DNA from: JAICQM01 sp963781555
GTDB lineage: Bacteria; Chloroflexota; Limnocylindria; QHBO01
NCBI GenBank assembly: GCA_963781555.1
Contig: CAWAGB010000004.1
Coordinates: 85,086-149,085 of the forward strand
Reading direction: 5' to 3'
Length of the DNA stretch: 64,000 nt
Shown in pieces: positions 35,701 to 42,609 of the stretch. Positions within the stretch are counted from its first letter, which is position 1; each line of letters starts with the position of its first letter. Below the pieces are notes generated by a model. That model worked only from the letters and a program-made list of their open reading frames with translations, was not told the DNA's origin and made no database searches. The translations under genes were made by a program, and so were the position numbers.

Positions 35701-36253
35701 CACCGCCAACTACACGGTCAGCGGCGGGCTGGGACGGATCAACATCCCGGCCAAGGGAGCGACACGTTCGGCAGCCCTGACGGGCGTGTCCGCCACCAAC
35801 ATCGACCTTCTCGTGCAGGTCAGCAGCGATACCGCGGCCTCCGGCAGCGGGCTGTTCTTCTACACGGAGGGCCGATACGTCGACAACAACAACCAGTACC
35901 GCGGCAAGGTGCGGATCGCCAACACTGGTGCTGTCTACGTCGGCGCCAGCCGGTTGGTTGGCGGGGTTCAGGCCGCCATCGGCACGGAAGTCCTGGTCTC
36001 CGGGCTGACGTACACCGCGGGCACCCAGCTCTGGGTCCGGGCGCAGTTCACGGGTACCTCGCCGACGACCATTCGGGTGAAGGTGTGGACCGGTGCCACG
36101 GAGCCCACCGCCTGGACCTACACGGGCACCGACAGCACGGCTGCTCTGCAGGTCGCCGGTGGAGTGGGGCTGCGTACCTACCTCGCCGCCGATGTGGCAA
36201 CCATCCCGGTGAACATCACCTGGGACGAGCTGACGGTCAAGCAGCTTCCGTAG
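32744..36253 (+). CDS. Secreted multidomain protein: cohesin-like, dockerin-like, CSLREA/beta-helix, two PKD, concanavalin-like module
   Basis: 1169 residues. Signal peptide at 1-28 (ALLALLFAVVTAQLTVGTAAA). About 30-165 is a cohesin-like beta sandwich. About 190-245 has a dockerin-like calcium loop (DPNGDGCSDIADVQTML). A CSLREA-type motif (CTLRAAMAEAN) then opens a long right-handed beta-helix (about 260-780). Two PKD domains follow (about 786-955), each with DSDGTIASRSW..FGDG, and a C-terminal beta-sandwich module (about 957-1165) starts at LARDTFSRTTASGWGSAD. It is exported and probably binds surface or environmental polysaccharide; no catalytic residues are evident. ATG 32744 was chosen because the signal peptide follows directly. 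The last module recurs in the metallophosphoesterase at 37-39.5 kb. Its end overlaps the convergent PAP2 gene by 17 bases. Confidence 0.88.
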   Translation: MSARISSALLALLFAVVTAQLTVGTAAARPAAEQRGTLSAPARTAAGQLFSATLRLPASVAAVDGRISYQSASAELIGLAPAGAGRAFRPVTSADGAAFGAYGLSANGGVTALDLVVDPLAEGRLQLRVVIDTAVDATGAAVPLQQSEFVATVAVGDASGVLVAPKFKDRQKPSRGPSKARELQADGRFDKVDLDAARQGWDQTREETLTSGAVCGAAATRDPNGDGCSDIADVQTMLSVQGQVTGAVAAAAAFVFTVTDNGDTPDATPGNGICADSAGRCTLRAAMAEANWHAGDDRIEFAIPGTAPILIQAASQLPNISQRTGTLTIDAYTQPGARVNTSTTSSNAIPGIELRGPGASTKALGFYITSGNNEIRGLAMNNWYNAIFIDGPDAGGNRIVGNWIGFRGDGTTVGGAHFNIVLNTGAHDNIIGSPDAADRNVSGGATHGIEEYGPGTARNIIQNNLLCMRPNGTSTASCSTGIDHNFGPKDGLIGGPGANERNVIGPTSLQGIEFSHGWDPAIGSANGSTPTYQINGHRVIGNWVGFRGDGHYSSTFRSATSNPGGGDNGQAINVYDGSNNNLLEANYIASNYDGIQFASANALSNIARGNFIGISPFGEAAPLTRWGIKIRLATRLHDLEDNIIANATLGGINVINNSTGVKMSRNIITTSGWAIDLYGVAGPDPNDVGDADTGANTLLNTPEITSATTTLVSGTGLPNAVVEVFRATRATGQFGMPDKFLGSASVAANGTWNVPVTALVGDRVTSLQIRSGRDTSELSANALVSLGTPNNPPTAGFTYSCTQLYCSFTDASTDSDGTIASRSWNFGDGTATSSATNPGHTYAANGTYSVTLTVTDNGGQVDTETQSVSAAKANVAPTANFTFLCSELACDFTDTSTDSDGTIASRSWSFGDGGTSTATNPSHTFPASNTYSVSLTVTDNGGLTATSTQSVTVAQANVLARDTFSRTTASGWGSADVGGTWTTTATTANYTVSGGLGRINIPAKGATRSAALTGVSATNIDLLVQVSSDTAASGSGLFFYTEGRYVDNNNQYRGKVRIANTGAVYVGASRLVGGVQAAIGTEVLVSGLTYTAGTQLWVRAQFTGTSPTTIRVKVWTGATEPTAWTYTGTDSTAALQVAGGVGLRTYLAADVATIPVNITWDELTVKQLP
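35597..36240 (+). repeat. Module repeat, copy A (inverted relative to copy B)
   Basis: DNA encoding the LARDTFSRTTASGWGSAD module. It is closely similar at base level to the complement of 38768-39412, including long shared runs near the start of the module. The copies flank the PAP2 gene and part of the metallophosphoesterase gene in opposite orientation. Confidence 0.75.
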
Positions 36254-37061
36254 CAGTATCGCGCTCATCGGTCTTCGGGCCGATGAGCGCGATAATGCCG
36301 ATCCCGGACGTCACCAGCAGCAGCACGCCGAAGAGCATGCCGGCCGGTACGTCGCTCGGCCAGTGCTTGAGCAGGTACAGGCGCGAATAGGCCTCGGCGA
36401 CGGTCAGCAGCGCGACCACGGCCCACGCCGCGGTCCGCCACGGACGGCCAAGCCGCGGCCAGCGAATGCAGGCCAACACGACGATCAATCCATAGATCAC
36501 CAGTACCCGTGCGGTGCCCCCGGATGGCCATGTGCCAGTTCCACCCGGCGGATAGCCGCGCGCCACCACGGCACCGATCACGCGCTGGGCAAACCATTCC
36601 ATCGCAAGGGCGGTCACGAGCACGAGAGGTGGGAGCCAGCGCCGGGTGCGCCAGGCGGCCGCCATGAGGGCCGATCCAGCGACGACCGCCGCCAGCGAGG
36701 GCAGCGGATCGCCCAGCTGGGTCAAGGTTTCGTTCAGGGCAGCCCATCCCGAGTCGGCTTCGTTCCATTGCGTCAGCCAGCCGAATCCCGGCGCGTCAAC
36801 CCACGGCTGCAACCGGGAGGCTGCCGCGCCGAGCGGCCACAGGATGCTGACCGTCGCGGCCACGCCGGCAAGGATCACCAGGATGAACGTCCAGCGCACA
36901 CCCACGACGCCCGCGATGGCACCACAGAGCCTGGCAGCGAGCTGCGTGGCGCGCACCCGCGCGCGACCGAATGCGGACGAGCTCGACAGCCCGACGCTCA
37001 CCGCGAGCGCCGCCATGGCGAGCACGGCGAGCATCAGAATGCTCGCCTGCGTGGTGCTCAA
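36237..37061 (-). CDS. PAP2-superfamily membrane protein with altered motif
   Basis: 274 residues with about six membrane segments. Motif 3 of PAP2 phosphatases is intact (SRLYLLKHWPSDVPAG, SR-x5-H-x3-D), but motif 2 reads PSGG instead of PSGH, and motif 1 is not clear. The family removes phosphate from lipid phosphates such as undecaprenyl diphosphate; loss of the motif 2 His makes activity doubtful. The ATG is coupled to the stop of the metallophosphoesterase gene upstream (ATGA, 37058-37061). The 3' end overlaps the convergent secreted-protein gene and contains a strong UUCG hairpin. Confidence 0.78.
   Translation of the reverse strand: MSTTQASILMLAVLAMAALAVSVGLSSSSAFGRARVRATQLAARLCGAIAGVVGVRWTFILVILAGVAATVSILWPLGAAASRLQPWVDAPGFGWLTQWNEADSGWAALNETLTQLGDPLPSLAAVVAGSALMAAAWRTRRWLPPLVLVTALAMEWFAQRVIGAVVARGYPPGGTGTWPSGGTARVLVIYGLIVVLACIRWPRLGRPWRTAAWAVVALLTVAEAYSRLYLLKHWPSDVPAGMLFGVLLLVTSGIGIIALIGPKTDERDTATEAA
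36257..36294. terminator. Strong UUCG hairpin at a convergent gene junction
   Basis: TATCGCGCTCATCGG (36257-36271) pairs perfectly with 36280-36294, and the loop closes further as TC-TTCG-GG, a C(UUCG)G tetraloop, giving about 17 pairs. It begins four bases after the stop of the plus-strand gene and lies in the last codons of the PAP2 gene. There is no T-run on either side, so it may be a factor-assisted terminator or an RNA-end stabiliser. Confidence 0.65.
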
Positions 37062-39520
37062 CGGCAGGTGCCGCTCCCGTCGTCCACAAAGGCTGGTCCG
37101 TCGCTGCGCTCGAATGACCAGTCGTAGGAGCGGTCGTCGAGTGACAGGCGCAGCAGACCGTGAGACATGTCCTGGCGCGCCTCGCTGTTGGCGCGCGGCG
37201 TCACGATCGGGCGCAGGGCGATTCCACCGGTGCCGACGACGAACTGCGTCACCCCGCGCGGGCTGGCGACGCCTGCGGCGGTCTGCGGGGCGAAGCGCTC
37301 GTAGTCGTGGTCATGGCCGCTGATGACGAGCTCCACCCGGGCATCCTGCAGGGCCTGCCAGAGCCCCTGCACCGATTGGTCGTTCCCGTGCTCGCCCGAG
37401 CTGAAACGCGGCCGATGCATGATCGCCAGGGCGCACGGGGTCAGGTTGGCGGCGAGGTCCTTGCGAAGCCACGTCTCCTGCGGGGACCCAGCCCCGCACC
37501 CGTGGACGCGACCACATTCGCTGTTGAGCACGTAGACCCGCCAGCTTCCGACGCTCGTCGCGTAGTACCCGCGCTCGGGATCGCCGGCGAGCTGCCCGAA
37601 GTAGCCAAAGTACCCGGCCGCGCCATCGGTGTTGTACTCGTGGTTCCCCGGCACCGGCAGGGTGCGGTCACGGTGGCGGCCCCATGACGGCTCGTAACAG
37701 GTCGAGAATTCCGTGGCGGTTCCATTCTGGTAGACGAGGTCGCCGGCGGCGAAGACCGCGCCATCGATATTGTCCAGCAGCGCAGCGGTCCCCTCGTCGC
37801 CATCAGAGGCGCAGCTGGCGATGTCGCCCGCACCCGTCAGGTCGGCCGACTCACCGTGAACGGGAGCCGGAGACGGACCGATCCAGAGGTCGTCGAACCG
37901 GACACGCTGCTGGCCTGCCGTCCCGGCCGATTGATAGGCCTGGAGGCCCGCCGCACCCGCCCGCTGCAGCGCGCTGGTGTCATCGGTCACGCTGAAGCCC
38001 CAGTCGGATGGCTCGGGGACCGTGGCCGCCCACACCTTGACCCGGATCATGGTTGGATCAGTCCCCACCACCCGCATCCGGACCATCACCGGCTGCCCTG
38101 CGACGGCCACGACGTCCGCCGCCCGTATGGCGGGGGCGAGGCTGGTCTCGACGCCGCCAACCACCACCGAGGCGTGCAGCCATACCGAGCCATCCGCGGC
38201 GAATCGCAGCTTGGGCCGGTATCCGGTCCGGTCGTCGACCCGTCGCACCAATCCGTACACGTACGTTCCGTTGCCGGTCGGGGCCACGTCGAGCGAAACC
38301 TGGAAGCGCAGGTCGACATCCCGCTCGGACTGATCGAGCCACGCCGCACGCGTCGCGCCGACGGGGATGGTCATCACGCCCTTGTCGGCGGCCACCGAGT
38401 ACCCGGACGGGCTCCCGAGGAGCCGGTACGAGCCTCCAAGGTCCGCCGTTCCCCAGCCGGAGGCCGTCACGCGGGTGAATCCATCCGTCGCCCAGGGCTC
38501 GGCCGGGTCGGCGCTCACCACCACCACGTCCTGGTGCTGGTCGGAGCCGGCGCCGTTCGACACCGTCAAGGTCACGGTGAACGGCCCCGGCGTCGCGTAG
38601 GCATGCGTCGCGTCCTTCGTCGTCTCGGTGGCCCCGTCACCGAAATCCCAGGTCCAGGTGGTCGGGAAGCCAGCCGACGCATCGCTGAACGAGCAATTGA
38701 GCGCGGAGCACGACACCGTGAAGTCCGCCGTCGGCGCGACGATCGGCGGCGCGACGGATGGATCCGTCACCGTCAACTCATCCCACGTCACGTTCACCGG
38801 CGCCGTTGTCACGTTCGCGCTCAGGTATGTCCGCAAGCCGACAGTCCCCGCGATCTGCAGCGGCGCCGTGCTGTCGGTACCGGTATATGTCCACGTCGTC
38901 GGCTCGGTCGTGCCGGTCCATGCCTTGAGGCGGATCGTGGTTGGCGACGTGCCGGTGAACTGGGCGCGCACCCACAGCGGCGTCCCTGGCGTATACGTGA
39001 GACCGGTCACCACCGCCTCGGCGCCGATCGCGGCCTGGCTGCCGCCGACCATGCGGCTGGCGCCCACGTAGACTGCCCCGCCGCCGGCAAGGCGAACCTT
39101 GCCGCGGTACTGGGTGTTGTTGTCGACGTAGCGGGCCTCCGTATAGAAGAACAGCCCGCCACCGCTCGCCGCGGTATCGCTGGTGACCTGCACCAGGATG
39201 TCGACATCGGCCGCGGAAACGCCGCTCAGGGAGACCGAGCGAGTCGCACCCTTGGCAGGAAGTGTCATCCGTCCCAGGCCGCCGCTGACCGTGTAGTTGG
39301 CGGTGGTGGCCGTGGTCGTCCACGCGCCGCCGGCATCCGCGCTGCCCCAGCCGGAGGCCGTGGTGCGGCTGAAGGTGTCACGCGCAAGGACGTTCGCCTG
39401 CGCAACGGTGATCTGCACGATCACGACAACCAGCGCGGCCACCACCAGGGCCCCCATCAGGAGGGCCGGGCGGGTAAGGCGTGGGCGCCACAGGTTGATG
39501 CGGACTCGGGGTCTGGGCAC
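37058..39520 (-). CDS. Secreted metallophosphoesterase with PKD and two beta-sandwich modules
   Basis: 820 residues. A signal anchor (about 18-42, LLMGALVVAALVVVIVQITVAQA) is followed by a beta-sandwich module (about 43-250) shared with the 1169-residue protein, one PKD domain (about 262-340, WTWDFGDGATE), a second diverged module (about 350-545, starting DGFTRVTASGWGTADLGG), and a calcineurin-like phosphoesterase domain (about 550-800). The metal-binding motifs GAGDIASC, GDLVYQNG, PGNHEYN and GHDHDYER are all present. It probably hydrolyses phosphate esters outside the cell, like purple acid phosphatases. The start codon is GTG. It is coupled to the PAP2 gene downstream. Confidence 0.9.
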   Translation of the reverse strand: MPRPRVRINLWRPRLTRPALLMGALVVAALVVVIVQITVAQANVLARDTFSRTTASGWGSADAGGAWTTTATTANYTVSGGLGRMTLPAKGATRSVSLSGVSAADVDILVQVTSDTAASGGGLFFYTEARYVDNNTQYRGKVRLAGGGAVYVGASRMVGGSQAAIGAEAVVTGLTYTPGTPLWVRAQFTGTSPTTIRLKAWTGTTEPTTWTYTGTDSTAPLQIAGTVGLRTYLSANVTTAPVNVTWDELTVTDPSVAPPIVAPTADFTVSCSALNCSFSDASAGFPTTWTWDFGDGATETTKDATHAYATPGPFTVTLTVSNGAGSDQHQDVVVVSADPAEPWATDGFTRVTASGWGTADLGGSYRLLGSPSGYSVAADKGVMTIPVGATRAAWLDQSERDVDLRFQVSLDVAPTGNGTYVYGLVRRVDDRTGYRPKLRFAADGSVWLHASVVVGGVETSLAPAIRAADVVAVAGQPVMVRMRVVGTDPTMIRVKVWAATVPEPSDWGFSVTDDTSALQRAGAAGLQAYQSAGTAGQQRVRFDDLWIGPSPAPVHGESADLTGAGDIASCASDGDEGTAALLDNIDGAVFAAGDLVYQNGTATEFSTCYEPSWGRHRDRTLPVPGNHEYNTDGAAGYFGYFGQLAGDPERGYYATSVGSWRVYVLNSECGRVHGCGAGSPQETWLRKDLAANLTPCALAIMHRPRFSSGEHGNDQSVQGLWQALQDARVELVISGHDHDYERFAPQTAAGVASPRGVTQFVVGTGGIALRPIVTPRANSEARQDMSHGLLRLSLDDRSYDWSFERSDGPAFVDDGSGTCR
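38768..39412 (-). repeat. Module repeat, copy B
   Basis: Encodes the N-terminal module of the metallophosphoesterase and is the inverted partner of 35597-36240. About 2.5 kb lies between the copies, so recombination between them would invert the PAP2 gene and the phosphoesterase domain. Confidence 0.75.
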
Positions 39521-39600
39521 GATCTTCGTCGACGCTCGGGCTGAGGGCCGTAGGGTACCAGCGGATCCCGCGGACGACCAGCCATTGCGCGGCCGAATCG

Positions 39601-39621
39601 CGCCGGGTTTCCTACCCGGCG
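39601..39621 (-). terminator. Hairpin at the end of the pentose phosphate operon
   Basis: CGCCGGGT and ACCCGGCG form an 8-pair stem with a 5-base loop, overlapping the TAG stop of the last operon gene (39612-39614). No T-run follows, so terminator function is only probable. Confidence 0.4.
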
Positions 39622-39950
39622 ATGACCTCCGGGAGGTGCGTCATGAGCCATGAGCGGGCCTTCATCGGCCCCAGCCCGGAAGCGCGGGCCGCGGCGTGGG
39701 CTTCCCTATCGGTGTGCGGGCCGAAGAGCAGGACCTCGGGCACAGCCGACGGGTCGCGTGCTCGCCACTCCGCAACCGCCGCCCCCCAACCAGTCTCGCG
39801 CGCTCCCCAGTCGACGAGGAGTCGCTCGACGCGACCGGGGTCCGGGAGCTCGTCAGCCGACCCTATGACCTGGAGGGTCACTCCGCGTCGCTCCGCCTCT
39901 GCGACGAGGCGGCTGCCGAGCATGAGGTCGGCACCCAGGAGGACGATCAC
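39612..39950 (-). CDS. Hypothetical protein
   Basis: 112 residues without signal peptide or membrane segment. It begins IVLLGADLMLGSRLVAEAERRGVTLQVIGSADEL, a beta-alpha-beta pattern like a receiver or Rossmann fold, followed by ERLLVDWGA and VPEVLLFGPHTDREAHAAARASG; this resembles a degenerate response-regulator receiver lacking a clear phospho-acceptor context. I cannot name the family. The ATG overlaps the stop of the upstream gene (39947-39950). It is the last gene of the minus-strand operon. Confidence 0.6.
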   Translation of the reverse strand: MIVLLGADLMLGSRLVAEAERRGVTLQVIGSADELPDPGRVERLLVDWGARETGWGAAVAEWRARDPSAVPEVLLFGPHTDREAHAAARASGLGPMKARSWLMTHLPEVIAG

Positions 39951-40408
39951 GCAGCGGTATGGTCCGGCGGGCGCTCGACCGCCACACGCGGCGACGGAGC
40001 GAGCGGCGTCTCGGCGGAGGCAGCTGGACGCGGCTCGGGCGAATGTCCGTCTGCGTGGCCGTTGGTCGGCGCGTGGGTCGCGCTGTTGCCGTTGGGCGTG
40101 CCATGGATAAATCCGCTATCGGTCACGAAGCGGGCGATGCGCATCGGATAGATGCCGATGACGACCGGTGCGCGGACCTCGACCGACAGCTCGAGCCCGA
40201 TCTCGTCGCGTGCCCACAGGTCGGCGATCTTGGTCGCTTCGCGCTCGGGAAGGCCGAGATACGCCATCTCCCCCGGCCGCTCGACGCGGCATACCTCGTC
40301 CGGCTCGTCGAGGCCGAATCGGCGACGCAGCTCGGCGATCGGCACATACGGCCGAGAGGTGATGAATCGGCGGAGACTCGAGGTGCTCGGCCGTTTGCTG
40401 CCAGTCAT
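39947..40408 (-). CDS. Hypothetical protein with disordered C-terminus
   Basis: 153 residues. The first 100 residues look folded (SSLRRFITSRPYVPIAELRRRF, DEVCRVERPGEMAYLGLPERE, VRAPVVIGIYPMRIARFV), possibly a small winged-helix-like domain; the last 50 are Pro/His/Asn/Ala-rich (NGNSATHAPTNGHADGHS) and likely disordered. Family not recognised. ATG 40408 was chosen; ATG 40435 would add nine residues. It lies 51 bases after the proline dehydrogenase stop and overlaps the next gene by four bases. Confidence 0.6.
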   Translation of the reverse strand: MTGSKRPSTSSLRRFITSRPYVPIAELRRRFGLDEPDEVCRVERPGEMAYLGLPEREATKIADLWARDEIGLELSVEVRAPVVIGIYPMRIARFVTDSGFIHGTPNGNSATHAPTNGHADGHSPEPRPAASAETPLAPSPRVAVERPPDHTAA

Positions 40409-40459
40409 GAGAGTGCCCCAGAGGATACCCCTCATGCCGTCGAGGCGCTGGTGGCGACC

Positions 40460-41389
40460 CTAGCCGCGCTCGCCGAGGACGCTGCGCAGGACGAACAGCA
40501 CGTTGGCCGGCCGCTCAGCCAGGCGGCGCATGAAATACGGGTACCACTCCGTGCCGTAGGGAACGTAGATTCGTACCCGGTAGCCCCTGGCGAGGAGCTG
40601 CCGCTGCAGGTCCCGGCGCACGCCGTACAGCATCTGGAACTCGAACCGGTCCGGCCCGATGCCCCTCTGCTGCGCCGCCCGCGCCACTGCCTCGATCATC
40701 GCCGGGTCATGGGTCGCCACGCCCGGGTAGGCGTCCGCGTCGAGCAACGCGGTAACGAGATCCACGAATGAGCCGTTGATCGCCATCCGATCGTGCCAGG
40801 CAATGGTCTCGTCCTCCGCGTACGCGCCCTTGCAGACTCGCACCCGCACCCGCTCGCTCGCCAGCCGCTGCACGTCGCCCGCGGAGCGGTGCAGGTACGC
40901 CTGGACCACAGGACCGATGTCGTGGCCCTCTCCCCGAAGCGTGTCCACCACGGCGAGGGTGCGGTCCGTGTAGTCGCTCGACTCCATGTCGATCCGCACG
41001 AATATGCTGTGCCGCCGTCCGGCCTCGACCAGCGGACGAAGCACATCGATGCACGTGTCGGTACCCAGGTCCAGCCCCATCTGGGTGAGCTTGACGCTCA
41101 CGTTGGCGTCCAGGCCATCGGACGCGATGCGCTCGATGGCGCGGACGTACGCCGCGGCGGATCGCTCCGCGGCGGCGCGGTCCTTGACGCTCTCCCCGAG
41201 GACGTCGAGCGTGGCGCAGGCGCCGTCCGCATTGAGCGCTCGCACCGCCGCGACCCCCTCGTCGAGCGTCGTTCCCGCGACGAAGCGCAGCGGCATGCGC
41301 CGCAGGAAGGGCAGGCGCAGCGCCAGGCGGCCGATCCAGCGACGGTTGCTGAGCCACAGGAACAGGGCGCGCAGCGCGGCGGCGAACAT
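40460..41389 (-). CDS. Proline dehydrogenase (monofunctional)
   Basis: 309-residue FAD enzyme of the PRODH barrel family, oxidising proline to pyrroline-5-carboxylate and passing electrons to quinone. Signature segments are ANVSVKLTQMGLDLG, FVRIDMESSDYTDRTL, VQAYLHRSAGDVQRL, RVRVCKGAYAEDE, GVATHDPAMIEA, FEFQMLYGVRRD and PYGTEWYPYFMRRLAERPAN. The length matches the short monofunctional form (as in Thermus), not PutA. Partner P5C dehydrogenase is not in the window. It follows the thioredoxin-like gene by 11 bases at the end of the pentose phosphate operon. The biological reason for this placement is not clear. Confidence 0.93.
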   Translation of the reverse strand: MFAAALRALFLWLSNRRWIGRLALRLPFLRRMPLRFVAGTTLDEGVAAVRALNADGACATLDVLGESVKDRAAAERSAAAYVRAIERIASDGLDANVSVKLTQMGLDLGTDTCIDVLRPLVEAGRRHSIFVRIDMESSDYTDRTLAVVDTLRGEGHDIGPVVQAYLHRSAGDVQRLASERVRVRVCKGAYAEDETIAWHDRMAINGSFVDLVTALLDADAYPGVATHDPAMIEAVARAAQQRGIGPDRFEFQMLYGVRRDLQRQLLARGYRVRIYVPYGTEWYPYFMRRLAERPANVLFVLRSVLGERG

Positions 41390-41400
41390 CGCTCGGGTGC

Positions 41401-41727
41401 CTAGCCCGCGTCCGGCACGCGGCCGTGCGCCCAGCCGCGCGCGCGCTCGACGGCCCGTCGGATGAGCGTCTTGTCGGGCAGGGCACCGTCGGCGTAGACG
41501 CGGGCCTCGAGGCCGATCGGACCGTCCCATGCCGGATCGATATCCGCGCCGTCGATGCGGACCGTGGGCGTGCCGCGCATCCCGAGCAGCTCGGCATCCT
41601 CGTGGGTCTGCACGGCGATCAGCTGAATGGCTGTCTCGAAGGCGTCCTCGGTGAGCACCTCCACCAGTCGCTGGCGCACCTCCATGACCGACGCGTCCCC
41701 GTCGCGGTAGAACAGCTCCACGCGCAC
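41401..41727 (-). CDS. Thioredoxin-fold protein without cysteines
   Basis: 108 residues. It starts MRVELFYRDGDASVMEVRQRL, matching small thioredoxin-like proteins that begin 'VELLYFDGCPN', and has the cis-Pro segment RGTPTVRIDGADIDP. The active-site Cys is replaced (YRDGDAS), and no Cys occurs in the whole protein, so it cannot do thiol-disulfide exchange. It may be a structural or regulatory relative. It sits in the pentose phosphate operon, four bases after the 89-residue membrane gene. OpcA/G6PDH are redox-controlled by thioredoxin in cyanobacteria, but this protein lacks the needed residues. Confidence 0.7.
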   Translation of the reverse strand: MRVELFYRDGDASVMEVRQRLVEVLTEDAFETAIQLIAVQTHEDAELLGMRGTPTVRIDGADIDPAWDGPIGLEARVYADGALPDKTLIRRAVERARGWAHGRVPDAG

Positions 41728-41731
41728 GACG

Positions 41732-42001
41732 TCAGCTGGCCGCGAAGAAGGCGGCCAGGCAGAAGAGCCCAGCCAGGCCCAGGGCGGCGGCGATCCATAG
41801 CCGTCGCCGCTCCTCGCCCGTCATCCCCTCCGAGAGCGGCCGTGCCGGGCCGCGATCGGCACGGCCGCGCCACGCCAGGTAGCGGTCCACGTTTGCGTCG
41901 CGCCGGTCGCGGGCGCGGTACCCCTGCCATGCCGGCCAGCCGACGAGGTAGGCGCCGATCGCGGCGAGCACCGTCCCCAGCAACGGGAGCAGGGGCGTCA
42001 T
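41732..42001 (-). CDS. Small two-helix membrane protein
   Basis: 89 residues. There is one hydrophobic segment at each end (LLPLLGTVLAAIGAYLVGWPAW and LWIAAALGLAGLFCLAAFFAA), with a charged middle (RARDRRDANVDRYLAWRGRADRG). A probable hairpin with both ends outside and the basic loop inside. Family not recognised. Its ATG overlaps the stop of the 203-residue membrane gene (ATGA, 41998-42001), so the two probably form a complex. Confidence 0.65.
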   Translation of the reverse strand: MTPLLPLLGTVLAAIGAYLVGWPAWQGYRARDRRDANVDRYLAWRGRADRGPARPLSEGMTGEERRRLWIAAALGLAGLFCLAAFFAAS

Positions 42002-42609
42002 GCGGGGGGCTCCTCCAGGATGGTGTCCATGCGCCGGAGGTCGCGGCGCGCGCCGAAGTGCCAGGCCAGGTAGAGGCCGTTCAGCGCTGACCATCCGACC
42101 AGAAGCGGTACGTAGAGGGACGCCCAGGCACCGCCCATCAGCTCGGCGACGCCCGCCGCGCGGAACGCGCTGACCACGAAGAGACCGCCGCCGGCGATCG
42201 TGAAGTGCCACGTGTCGGCGGCAAGCATGGTGAGCGGGTCGCGCAGCGAGGCCGCCACCAGCTTCGGGTCGTCCACCGCGCCGAAGTACGCCGTCTCGAG
42301 CCGATGGGCCTGCAGCACCTCGCGACCGATCGCCGCATTGATGCGGCGCTCCAGGGTCATGGCATAGCGGCGTGCGAAGAGCACGTAGCTGAACAGGTAC
42401 GCCGAGTGGAAGCCCACGAACAGAATCGCGAACGGCAGCAGCAGGGCGGCCGCGAAGGCCGGCTGCCAGAACGATGCGACGAAGAGCAGGCCAAGTCCCG
42501 CCACCGCCGCGTGGATGAAGCGGAAGAAGAGCTCGTAGTAGCGGAACAGCATCGATCGCATGCGGCCCAGCTGGGCCTCCCACAGCCGCTGCTCGTCGGG
42601 GAGCGTCAT
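41998..42609 (-). CDS. Membrane protein, unknown function
   Basis: 203 residues with four hydrophobic segments: two near the N-terminus (FIHAAVAGLGLLFVASFWQPAFAAALLLPFAILFVGF) and two near the C-terminus (FTIAGGGLFVVSAFRAAGVAEL, WASLYVPLLVGWSALNGLYLAW). The central cytoplasmic part (about 85-140) contains ARRYAMTLERRINAAIGREVLQAHRLE. I do not recognise the family. It is coupled by 4-base overlaps to pgl upstream and to the 89-residue membrane gene downstream, so it is made together with the oxidative pentose phosphate enzymes. Confidence 0.7.
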   Translation of the reverse strand: MTLPDEQRLWEAQLGRMRSMLFRYYELFFRFIHAAVAGLGLLFVASFWQPAFAAALLLPFAILFVGFHSAYLFSYVLFARRYAMTLERRINAAIGREVLQAHRLETAYFGAVDDPKLVAASLRDPLTMLAADTWHFTIAGGGLFVVSAFRAAGVAELMGGAWASLYVPLLVGWSALNGLYLAWHFGARRDLRRMDTILEEPPA

